DNA of 6,297 nucleotides from Bacteroidota bacterium (GTDB lineage Bacteria > Bacteroidota > Ignavibacteria > Tepidaquicellales > Tepidaquicellaceae), in the NCBI GenBank assembly GCA_003519545.1, contig DOWN01000286.1, positions 544 to 6,840 on the forward strand, read 5' to 3'. The translations under genes and the position numbers were made by a program. The notes beneath the pieces were generated by a model, which made no database searches, had not been told where the DNA came from, and saw only the letters and a list, made by a program, of their open reading frames with translations. Positions 1-6,247 of this stretch are shown piece by piece (within the stretch, counting starts at the first letter, position 1; every line of letters starts with the position of its first letter).

Positions 1-1679
1 GATGGTCTGTCTGAAATTCTGTCCGCATAAGAAGAAATAAAACTTCCCTGAAATTTATTTTTTATTATGTTATAAAACTCTATCAGATATTTAGTTTGTG
101 CCTCCACCGAATATTTATCGCTGTATCCGTTTCTGTTATTATTATCTATCCTTATACCATATGAACTAATCAAAACCGGACTCTCAAAAAATTTTTTAAT
201 CACCGGATTATTATTGCCGTATTCTAAAAACTTATTAAACTCTTCAATGCTTACATCTGTTAAATTTAATCCTGTTACATCCGCAGAGTTTATTTTGTTT
301 TCGTAAAAATTTCTTGTCGTGTAAAATATTTTTCTTTTGTCAAGTTCATTTGCCGAAGATTTCAATTGCTCAACGTAGTTATTGGATAGGGGATTTGTTA
401 CATCAAAATCATTTCCAATTCCCCAAAATAATATGCTCGGATCATTTTTATCTCTTAAAATAATTTCTCTCAAGTATTTTTTCGCAGACTCGATATATGA
501 TTCATCAGTTAAAATTGATAAAGGAACTTCGTTTGCGGGAATCTCTTCAATTATAAATAGTCCATATTCATTAGCCAAATTAATCAAATAAGGGCTCGCT
601 GAAGCACCGGGTAATCTGATGGTGTTCACTCCTAAAGATTTTATATTTTCTATATCTTTTCTTAATTGGGAATAATCAATTGCAGATGCAAAGTTTTCTG
701 TATATTCATAATAGTTTATTCCCTTTAAAATATAGTTATTGCCGTTTAGAATAATGGAGTTTTTATTTGTAGTAATTTCTCTGAATCCATATTCAAAAAT
801 GAATTCATCAGCAATATTATTTGCGGAATCTTTGATGTAACAAATAATATCATATAGATAAGGATTTTCAGGTGACCATAAATTTAAGTTCCCGGGATTT
901 ATAGTTACTTCAATATTTTTGGAACTAAAATTATCAGTTTCAAATTTTACATCATTACTCTTTTGAATTATATTCCCTGTTAATCTATCTCTAACTTCTA
1001 TATTTAATGAAAATTCTTTTGACTGATAAATTTTATTTAATTCGGTAGTTTTGACAGTAAAATTAGATTTGATAACAGGATTATTTGTTGGTCCGGAAAT
1101 ATTTAAATCAACAGACTGAATATAAATTTTTGGAACCGCAACTAAATATATATCTCTGTAAATTCCGCCGTAATTTTTTGGATAGTCAATTCTTCCTTTC
1201 AGAGGAAATGTTCCGGTATAGTTCAATTCATTATCTACAATTATCTCAATATTATTGTCATTGGTAAGTATATTCTCATCAATTAAATTAACAACCGATG
1301 AATATCCTCCGGTATGCTTAGTTATGAAAACATTATTAATCTTAATTTCCGATTCATAATTAATTCCTTCGGCAACTAAAATAAAACAATAATTTTCAGT
1401 TAATGAATCCGGAATAATAAATTTCTTATTGAAAATTACTTTACCTTCAAAGTCATAAGCACATGGAATTACAAAATCTGAAAATGAAACACCTTCATTA
1501 AAAGATAATTGCCAGGTTCCATTTAATGAAATAATTTTGCGGGAAAGGGTTTCGTTGTATAAATTTTTATTTTTTGAAGTATCGGAAGTATTTCTTTCAA
1601 AAATTTTTATCTGACTGTATGAATTTATTGAATTAAAAAATAAATAAATTAAACTAAAGCAGAATAAAAATTTTCTCAT
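1..1679 (-). CDS. Secreted glycoside hydrolase family 2 homologue, probably catalytically inactive (3' end beyond window)
   Basis: The frame is open for 559 codons from an ATG at 1679 to the window edge; an in-frame TAA directly precedes the ATG, fixing the start. Residues 1-22 are a Sec signal peptide (MRKFLF, hydrophobic core, SYS|Q cleavage), so the product is exported. Next comes a GH2 jelly-roll domain (LNGTW 52-56, GGIYRD 171-176), an Ig-like sandwich (about 190-290, with WSPENPYLY from W268 and GFREI after it) and a TIM barrel from about residue 300 (R355; EYGLFIIEEIP 371-381). GH2 enzymes such as beta-galactosidases and beta-glucuronidases use a Glu acid/base in a W-x-x-G-N-E motif and a Glu nucleophile in an S-E-Y-G-like motif. 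Here these read WGIGND (Asp424) and SSYG (Ser506). The usual NRHE, SH-x-P and barrel-end Trp signatures are also changed. The family is clear, but hydrolysis is doubtful; a binding role is possible. There is no good Shine-Dalgarno. A terminator upstream separates it from the OsmC gene. Confidence 0.88.
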   Translation of the reverse strand, partial: MRKFLFCFSLIYLFFNSINSYSQIKIFERNTSDTSKNKNLYNETLSRKIISLNGTWQLSFNEGVSFSDFVIPCAYDFEGKVIFNKKFIIPDSLTENYCFILVAEGINYESEIKINNVFITKHTGGYSSVVNLIDENILTNDNNIEIIVDNELNYTGTFPLKGRIDYPKNYGGIYRDIYLVAVPKIYIQSVDLNISGPTNNPVIKSNFTVKTTELNKIYQSKEFSLNIEVRDRLTGNIIQKSNDVKFETDNFSSKNIEVTINPGNLNLWSPENPYLYDIICYIKDSANNIADEFIFEYGFREITTNKNSIILNGNNYILKGINYYEYTENFASAIDYSQLRKDIENIKSLGVNTIRLPGASASPYLINLANEYGLFIIEEIPANEVPLSILTDESYIESAKKYLREIILRDKNDPSILFWGIGNDFDVTNPLSNNYVEQLKSSANELDKRKIFYTTRNFYENKINSADVTGLNLTDVSIEEFNKFLEYGNNNPVIKKFFESPVLISSYGIRIDNNNRNGYSDKYSVEAQTKYLIEFYNIIKNKFQGSFISSYADRISDRP

Positions 1680-1711
1680 TTAGAAGTTTTTGAAAAAAAA
1701 ATAGATTTTAA

Positions 1712-1740
1712 ACAATAGGAAAGTTCAAAAGAAGTGTAAA
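1712..1740 (-). promoter_or_regulatory. Possible sigma-70-type promoter of the GH2-like gene
   Basis: On the minus strand TTTACA (1735-1740, five of six bases of the -35 consensus) is followed after exactly 17 bases by TATTGT (1712-1717, four of six of the -10 consensus). This would start RNA near 1705, about 25 bases before the ATG at 1679. It lies after the terminator of the OsmC gene, where a separate promoter is expected. In such AT-rich DNA a match this good can arise by chance, and FCB bacteria often use a different promoter consensus, so the call is weak. Confidence 0.3.
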
Positions 1741-1777
1741 TATAATTAAATTGGAAGGGAAATTAAATGTAAGAATC

Positions 1778-1811
1778 TTAAAAAGAATCCGGCTTTAAAA
1801 ACCGGATTCTT
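1778..1811 (-). terminator. Rho-independent terminator of the OsmC-family gene
   Basis: AAGAATCCGG (1783-1792) and CCGGATTCTT (1802-1811) form a perfect 10-bp stem around a 9-base loop. Read on the minus strand, the stem is followed by a short run of T (1780-1784, two of them within the stem). It begins 13 bases after the OsmC stop codon, the right place to end that transcript. The plus-strand side has no T tract, so it acts mainly in the minus direction. Confidence 0.85.
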
Positions 1812-1824
1812 AGAGTTTTCATAA

Positions 1825-2391
1825 TTACATCATCGAAACATCAACCGGAACTCTTCCGGTTAAAGTATCAAATACCGGAGAGAATTTAGGACCGAATTTA
1901 ATAATTTCCTCTTTCTCTTTTTCTGTTACATTACCTTCAATTTTAACTTTTACATTAATGAATTGATATCCGTTTCTGATTTCAGGATTGATTCCTAAAA
2001 ATCCATTGAGATCAAGGCAACCTTCAATTTCAGTTTCTACTTTATCAAGTTTATATCCTACTGCCGCAGCGTGATAAACAATTGAAGTTGTAATGCAACC
2101 TGCTAAAGCGTGTAAAACATATTCGACAGGATTTGGAGCATTATCACTTCCCAATAAAATGTCCGGTTCGTCATTATCAAGAATGAATGCTTCTTTTCTT
2201 GTATCATCATCTTTCCCGGCACCATAAAAGTCTTTGATTACTGATCTGTTAAGTCCGCCATCTATCCACTGATTTGAATTTTTGAATCTAAAAATTCCGA
2301 TTTCAGGTTGTGCCTTAACAGTTCTGATGGTTTCTCCCAATCTTCTGAGATCAACTCCGTTAACTACTTTTGTTTTTGTTTCTGTTTCCAT
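1825..2391 (-). CDS. OsmC-family protein, single-redox-Cys subfamily
   Basis: A 188-residue cytoplasmic protein of the OsmC/Ohr fold, whose best-known members reduce organic hydroperoxides with a pair of cysteines. Visible signatures are an N-terminal segment with DGGLNRS (44-50) and FYGAG (55-59), then DEPDILLG, the central helix with ANPVEYVLHALAGC (first redox cysteine, Cys99), TTSIVYHAAAVG, LDLNGFLGI (127-134) and the C-terminal SPVFD (171-175) before a final VPVDVS strand. At the place of the second, resolving cysteine of OsmC and Ohr the protein has Ser171. The SPV(F/Y)D pattern is, to my knowledge, normal for this longer subfamily, whose substrate is not established; another cysteine is at 125. 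Length and ends look complete. The ATG has a Shine-Dalgarno AAAGGA nine bases upstream, a candidate sigma-54 promoter about 50 bases upstream, and a terminator behind it, so it is probably transcribed alone. Family assignment is firm, peroxidase activity is not. Confidence 0.92.
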   Translation of the reverse strand: METETKTKVVNGVDLRRLGETIRTVKAQPEIGIFRFKNSNQWIDGGLNRSVIKDFYGAGKDDDTRKEAFILDNDEPDILLGSDNAPNPVEYVLHALAGCITTSIVYHAAAVGYKLDKVETEIEGCLDLNGFLGINPEIRNGYQFINVKVKIEGNVTEKEKEEIIKFGPKFSPVFDTLTGRVPVDVSMM

Positions 2392-2400
2392 TTTAGTTTT

Positions 2401-2406
2401 TCCTTT
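2401..2406 (-). promoter_or_regulatory. Ribosome binding site of the OsmC-family gene
   Basis: AAAGGA on the minus strand lies nine bases before the ATG at 2391 and supports this start. It follows a run of A on the minus strand (T-rich on plus, 2408-2416). It is one of only two clear Shine-Dalgarno sequences in the window. Confidence 0.7.
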
Positions 2407-2440
2407 CTTTTTTTTTGTTTATGGAATTACTAATTAATAT

Positions 2441-2456
2441 ACCAATAGATATGCCA
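2441..2456 (-). promoter_or_regulatory. Candidate sigma-54 (-24/-12) promoter of the OsmC-family gene
   Basis: The minus strand reads TGGCAT-ATCTA-TTGGT, against the sigma-54 consensus TGGCAC-N5-TTGC. The GG of the -24 element (2454-2455) and the G of the -12 element (2443) have the strict spacing this sigma factor requires. Mismatches are the last base of TGGCAC and the C of the final GC, which is G here; that last position is normally well kept and is the main weakness. The predicted start is near 2430, giving a leader of about 39 bases with a good ribosome binding site. The site lies between the gene of a sigma-54 activator and the OsmC gene, which raises its likelihood. Confidence 0.5.
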
Positions 2457-2510
2457 GTACGGAAAAACTTTAAAATTAGTAACTATTTTAGGTTTTTTGC
2501 TTAAATTGAA

Positions 2511-2526
2511 TTACGAAATCTCGTAA
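2511..2526. promoter_or_regulatory. Perfect palindrome, candidate activator-binding site (UAS)
   Basis: TTACGA-AATC-TCGTAA is a perfect inverted repeat of 6-bp arms around four bases. It begins nine bases beyond the stop codon of the sigma-54 activator gene. Its centre is about 63 bases upstream of the -24 element and about 88 upstream of the predicted start of the OsmC transcript, a typical place for an enhancer bound by an NtrC-type dimer. It has little G+C and no T tract, so it is a poor terminator. Binding by the neighbouring activator is inferred. Confidence 0.45.
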
Positions 2527-2534
2527 ATTTATGA

Positions 2535-4469
2535 TTATTCAGTAATGAATTTTCGTTTAATTCCGAGAGATTTGATTTTTGAGGCTAATGTTGTAGAAGG
2601 AATTTTCAATATTTCTGAGGCACTGTTTTCTCCGGAAATTTTCCAGTTTGTTTTTTCTAGTGCCTTTAAAATATTACTTTTCTCTAATGCTTTGAGGTCA
2701 TTGTAAGTTAAAACTTTATTTTCAGGATTTATTAATTTAGATTTATTAACCGTAGGAAGAATAATTGATAAATCTAATTTCCCTTCCGAAGAAGTTATTA
2801 CTGCTCGCTCCATAAGATTCTGTAATTCTCTTACATTTCCTTTCCATTCATAATCCATTAATAACTGATGATCTCGTTCGGTTAACTTAATTTTACCTTT
2901 ATTTAATTTATGGGCATAAATTTGTATAAAATAATCGGCGAGAATTATAATATCTGTTCCTCGTTCTTTCAGTGAGGGTATTTTTATAGGAAATACATTT
3001 AACCTGTAGTATAAATCTTCTCTGAAATTTCCTTTGGATACTTCGTCATATAAATTTCTGTTAGTTGCGGCTATAATTCTTACATCAACTTTTTTTGTCT
3101 CAGAACTTCCTATCGGGTCAAATTCACCTTCTTGAATTACTCTTAATAATTTTGCTTGTAATTCGAGTGGTAACTCTCCTATTTCATCAAGAAAGATTGA
3201 TCCTTTATCAGCAAGTGAAAATTTTCCTTCTCTTTTAGAATTTGCTCCGGTAAACGCCCCTTTTTCATGTCCGAACAATTCACTTTCTATTAATTGAGGT
3301 GGCAGTGCCGCACAATTAATTTTTACCAATAAATTTTTATTTCTCGGACTGTTTTTATGTATCGCTCTTGCAAAAAGTTCTTTACCTGTTCCCGTTTCAC
3401 CTGTCAACAATACTGTGGTATTACTATCCGCAACTTTATTTACTAACTTTAATGATTCAATTAAAACTTTACTTTTACCAATAATTTCACTCGTGCCATA
3501 AATAGAATTTAACTCATCTTTTAAAAATTCAGATTCTTTTGTAAGATTATCAATTTGAACTGTATAATAATTAAAGTTATGGATTTCTCTGAGAATGAGT
3601 ATATAATATTTTTTTTGATTATGAAGATAATAAGACAAACTGCATTCTATAGGTATATCTTTTTTGTCCTTAAATCTGAAAAAAAGTTTATCACTAATTT
3701 TTAAATAGGGAAGGGTATCTTTCAATTCATTTAATTTAATGATATAATCAGAAAACTTAGAAAATGAATCTTTAGTCATTATGTCTTTAATATTCAATTC
3801 CTGTATATCATCTTTTTCAACATCACAGTCTAAACTATCTGAAGCGATTTTGTTTAATTGAGTAATCTTTAAATTGCTGTTAAACTCTATTATACCGTCA
3901 AATGAGCCGTTTAATAACCGGTTTATTTTTTCATTATTTTCTGAAATTATTTTTTCATTTTTTATTCTTATTAATTCAAGTTTTGCTCTTGAACCGAAAA
4001 CGTTGAATACTGAAAAAAGTTTGTTACGGTTTTCTATTTTTTTATTATGAAGTGCCGCTAAGTGACCTAATATATTGCCTTTATCATCTTTCAATGCCAA
4101 TCCAATATATCCTACGGCATTAAATGATTCTAAATCATTATCTTTAGGAAATAAACTTATAACATCTTGTGGAATGAAATAAACGCCTTGCCATGACAAA
4201 GCGGGTTCGCAAGGTGTGTTTTTAATTTGATATTCGTAATTTTCAATATATTTACCTCCGGCGTATAATGCTAAAGCTTTCAGTTTGTTTTCTTCTTCAA
4301 AAAATTCCGCTACCCAAACTCCATATAAGCCTAAAACTTCTGAAATGTTTTTAACTAATACTTTGAAAAAATCTTTCCCTAACGCTGAGTTAGTACCTGA
4401 AGAAATTTTTTCTAACAGATCTAAACGGTCAAGTGTTGAAAGTTCTTTTTCTGTATTTTTTATTTCCAA
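2535..4469 (-). CDS. Sigma-54-dependent transcriptional activator (GAF-PAS-AAA+-Fis HTH)
   Basis: A 644-residue enhancer-binding protein that remodels RNA polymerase-sigma-54 by ATP hydrolysis. Residues about 25-170 resemble a GAF sensor domain of the FhlA-like kind (NTPCEPAL 84-91, GYIGLALKDDKGNILGHLA 120-138). About 185-296 look like a PAS domain, and 305-322 a short linker helix. The AAA+ domain has Walker A GETGTGKE (357-364), an intact sigma-54-contacting GAFTGA (404-409), Walker B SIFLDE (424-429), arginine fingers in FREDLYYRLNVF (R483, R489) and sensor II GNVREL (544-549). A Fis-type helix-turn-helix follows at about 607-637. There is no receiver domain, so a ligand or redox signal is more likely than phosphorylation. 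The start is taken as TTG at 4469: an in-frame TAA comes directly before it and the first Met is residue 231, inside the PAS region. No Shine-Dalgarno is visible. It lies 36 bases after the phytoene synthase gene. The palindrome and sigma-54-like promoter just downstream make the OsmC gene its likeliest target. The signal is unknown. Confidence 0.95.
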   Translation of the reverse strand: MEIKNTEKELSTLDRLDLLEKISSGTNSALGKDFFKVLVKNISEVLGLYGVWVAEFFEEENKLKALALYAGGKYIENYEYQIKNTPCEPALSWQGVYFIPQDVISLFPKDNDLESFNAVGYIGLALKDDKGNILGHLAALHNKKIENRNKLFSVFNVFGSRAKLELIRIKNEKIISENNEKINRLLNGSFDGIIEFNSNLKITQLNKIASDSLDCDVEKDDIQELNIKDIMTKDSFSKFSDYIIKLNELKDTLPYLKISDKLFFRFKDKKDIPIECSLSYYLHNQKKYYILILREIHNFNYYTVQIDNLTKESEFLKDELNSIYGTSEIIGKSKVLIESLKLVNKVADSNTTVLLTGETGTGKELFARAIHKNSPRNKNLLVKINCAALPPQLIESELFGHEKGAFTGANSKREGKFSLADKGSIFLDEIGELPLELQAKLLRVIQEGEFDPIGSSETKKVDVRIIAATNRNLYDEVSKGNFREDLYYRLNVFPIKIPSLKERGTDIIILADYFIQIYAHKLNKGKIKLTERDHQLLMDYEWKGNVRELQNLMERAVITSSEGKLDLSIILPTVNKSKLINPENKVLTYNDLKALEKSNILKALEKTNWKISGENSASEILKIPSTTLASKIKSLGIKRKFITE

Positions 4470-4505
4470 TTATACAATTTATTAATCTTATAAAAATATA
4501 TAAAA

Positions 4506-5405
4506 TTAATTATACTGTAAATATACTCTTGGAACGTTTAATAATTTTTTATAAAAAGGAACGTATGCCCGGCTTGTATATACGTTAAAATTTATTGATT
4601 CAATTTCTTCCAATATCCTTCTGTAATTCATACTCATTAGTCCGACTGTGACTCTTGAATCTTTGTCTAAAAATTTAATTCCGTTCTGTGCTTTATCATA
4701 AAAATAATTTGCTCTTTCAATCTGAAATTTCATCAATTCTTTAAAGTTATCATTAAACCTGAATGTTTTAAATTCTTCTTCTGAATAATTAAATTTTTCA
4801 AATTCAGTTTTAGGAATATATATCCTGTTTTTTTCCGCATCCTCTTTTACATCTCTCAATATATTTGTTAACTGCATCGCTATTCCCATATCTATAGCAT
4901 ATTCTATTGCTTCTTCTTTTTCATAACCAAAAATTTCAAGTGTCATCAAACCTACAACTGAGGCAACTTTATAACAATAGTTTTTTAAATTTTCAAAATC
5001 ATCATATCGGTTGATTGTCATATCCATTACAACACCGTCAATTAATTCATTGGGAAGATTTTGTGGAATATTAAATTTCGAAAGGGTATCATATAATGCA
5101 ATCATAATAGGATGATCAATCACTTTACCGTCATATACAGACTGTAAATCTTCTTTCCATTTTTGAATTGCCTTATAAATTTTGATTTCAGGATCGGCTT
5201 CTTTTTTTACTGATTTTAAATCAACTAAATCGTCTATATATCTGCAAAATGCATAGATTGCATAAGCAGCATTTTTTTTCTTTTCAGGTAAAAATCCCGA
5301 TGTAAAATAAAAAGTTTTAGCATAAGTTTTTGTAATATTCTTACAGTAATTATATGCTAAACTTAATTTTTTTGGATCAATTGATTTATTTGTATTGATT
5401 ACCAT
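4506..5405 (-). CDS. crtB: Phytoene/squalene synthase family protein, probably phytoene synthase
   Basis: A complete 299-residue head-to-head prenyl synthase. Phytoene synthases join two geranylgeranyl diphosphates to phytoene, the first step of carotenoid synthesis, at the inner face of the membrane. Both metal-binding aspartate motifs are intact: FCRYIDDLVD (53-62, D58 and D62) and QLTNILRDVKED (178-189, D185 and D189), the latter followed by NRIYIP (193-198). The substrate-side KTYAKTFYF (26-34) and the late YRRILEEIE (261-269) and SRAYVPFYKKL (278-288) also fit the family. The pattern is closest to CrtB, but dehydrosqualene, squalene or HpnC/HpnD-type synthases share it, and no phytoene desaturase is present in the window to confirm the pathway. 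The ATG at 5405 is the first after an in-frame stop; no clear Shine-Dalgarno precedes it. It follows the dehydrogenase gene by 73 bases and precedes the activator gene by 36, with no terminator seen, so co-transcription is plausible. Confidence 0.93.
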   Translation of the reverse strand: MVINTNKSIDPKKLSLAYNYCKNITKTYAKTFYFTSGFLPEKKKNAAYAIYAFCRYIDDLVDLKSVKKEADPEIKIYKAIQKWKEDLQSVYDGKVIDHPIMIALYDTLSKFNIPQNLPNELIDGVVMDMTINRYDDFENLKNYCYKVASVVGLMTLEIFGYEKEEAIEYAIDMGIAMQLTNILRDVKEDAEKNRIYIPKTEFEKFNYSEEEFKTFRFNDNFKELMKFQIERANYFYDKAQNGIKFLDKDSRVTVGLMSMNYRRILEEIESINFNVYTSRAYVPFYKKLLNVPRVYLQYN

Positions 5406-5478
5406 TTCGATTTTTATGGTTAAAATATGCCTTTATAACATCAATCAAATACAAAAAAATTCCAATAAAATGAAAAGT

Positions 5479-6171
5479 TTATGATTTTTTAACAGGATTT
5501 AAAGGTCTAAGTTCTATTTCATTCACCAAACATCTTTCAGGACTATTCAATGCAAACATAACCGCATCCGCTACATCCTGTGGTGCTAATAATGAGTTTC
5601 TTTCTGAATGTAATTGAGTCCCGGGTTGGTCAAAAAAATTTGTATCCACAGAGCCTGGACATATAGCAATAACTCTGACACCTGATTTTCTAACTTCAAG
5701 AAATAATGATTTAGTTAATCCCATAACGGCATGTTTCGTTGCACAATATATTGAGGCTTGTTCAATACTGTTTTTACCCGCGATTGAAGAAATATTTGCA
5801 ATAAACCCTGAATTTTGTTTAAGCATAAATTTAAGGGCTTTTTGTGTGCAAATAAATAAACCTCTGACATTAACGGCAAACATCTCATCAAAATCTGAAA
5901 GTTTTGAATCTTCTAATTTTGCAAATCTTCCAAATCCGGCATTATTAATTAAGACATCAAGTCTGCCATATTTTTCTTCAATAAATGTGAATAGGGAATT
6001 TATATCTTTTTCTGAAGCAACATCGGTTTTAAAAAAATGATATTTTTCGGAATCTAATTTTACTTCACTTCTTGAAGCATCTATAACTATATAATTATCT
6101 TTAATCAAAGAATTTACACAAGCTCTGCCAATACCCTTTGAACCACCTGTAACTAAAGCAATTTTTTCCAT
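5479..6171 (-). CDS. Classical short-chain dehydrogenase/reductase (SDR)
   Basis: A complete 230-residue NAD(P)-dependent oxidoreductase with a Rossmann fold, probably cytoplasmic. It has the nucleotide-binding TGGSKGIG (8-15), Asp50 in KTDVAS for the adenine ring, NNAG (76-79), and the catalytic tetrad Asn101 (in AVNVRG), Ser129 (NISSIAG), Tyr142 and Lys146 (YCATKHA), then the cofactor-loop CPGSVDTNF (171-179). Arg34 after the second strand suggests NADP(H). The length is typical of classical SDRs and the end VNEIELRPL resembles the YdfG/3-ketoacyl reductase-like group, but the substrate cannot be read from the sequence. The ATG at 6171 has the strongest Shine-Dalgarno in the window (AAGGAG, six bases away). 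A terminator hairpin sits just before the ribosome binding site. Its position before the phytoene synthase gene hints at, but does not prove, a role in lipid or isoprenoid metabolism. Confidence 0.94.
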   Translation of the reverse strand: MEKIALVTGGSKGIGRACVNSLIKDNYIVIDASRSEVKLDSEKYHFFKTDVASEKDINSLFTFIEEKYGRLDVLINNAGFGRFAKLEDSKLSDFDEMFAVNVRGLFICTQKALKFMLKQNSGFIANISSIAGKNSIEQASIYCATKHAVMGLTKSLFLEVRKSGVRVIAICPGSVDTNFFDQPGTQLHSERNSLLAPQDVADAVMFALNSPERCLVNEIELRPLNPVKKS

Positions 6172-6177
6172 TTTAAT

Positions 6178-6183
6178 CTCCTT
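6178..6183 (-). promoter_or_regulatory. Strong ribosome binding site of the SDR gene
   Basis: AAGGAG on the minus strand, six bases before the ATG at 6171, confirms that start. It directly adjoins the T tract of the upstream hairpin, leaving almost no room for a separate leader. Confidence 0.85.
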
Positions 6184-6185
6184 AT

Positions 6186-6212
6186 AAAAAAAAAGCGGAC
6201 ATTAAATCCGCT
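6186..6212 (-). terminator. Rho-independent terminator after tRNA-Arg
   Basis: On the minus strand AGCGGA (6207-6212) pairs with TCCGCT (6194-6199) around a 7-base loop that can add one G-T pair, followed by eight further T residues (6186-6193). This is a classic intrinsic terminator about 35 bases beyond the tRNA 3' end. It lies only 14 bases from the SDR start codon, so it could also act as an attenuator for the SDR gene. Confidence 0.85.
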
Positions 6213-6247
6213 AAAAACAGTAATTTAAGTAAAAAATACGTTTTTTG

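Noticed and set aside
382..591. Short plus-strand open frames (382-591, 1085-1267, 4285-4485, 5846-6040)
   Set aside because: Each lies antisense to a well-supported minus-strand gene, shows no family motifs or ribosome binding site, and is explained as a shadow of that gene.
1..1679. The left 1.7 kb as non-coding DNA or a decayed gene
   Set aside because: The minus strand is open without a stop for 559 codons with ordered GH2 domain signatures and a signal peptide, so it is an intact gene cut by the window edge.
1783..1811. The 10-bp inverted repeat as a transposon end or attachment site
   Set aside because: Its place after the OsmC stop codon and the T run on the minus strand explain it fully as a terminator; no transposase or second copy is present.
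1876..1881. Loss of the second redox cysteine (Ser171) in the OsmC-family protein
   Set aside because: The SPV(F/Y)D pattern is, to my knowledge, typical of this longer OsmC subfamily with the ANPVEYVLHALAGC helix, so it marks the subfamily and is not a special mutation here.
2477..2485. Small dyad TAGT-A-ACTA in the OsmC upstream region
   Set aside because: Four-base arms in very AT-rich DNA are expected by chance; it is partly covered by the longer inverted pair reported separately.
4509..4514. A second TATAAT at the end of the phytoene synthase gene as promoter of the activator
   Set aside because: No -35-like sequence lies 15-19 bases upstream, and the bases are part of the last codons of the phytoene synthase gene; TATAAT is common by chance at this base composition.
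5450..5466. A TGGAA...TTTG sequence upstream of the phytoene synthase gene that resembles a sigma-54 promoter
   Set aside because: Counting the bases, the -12 G comes one position too early (after the run of seven T), and the -24 element lacks CAC; sigma-54 spacing is strict.
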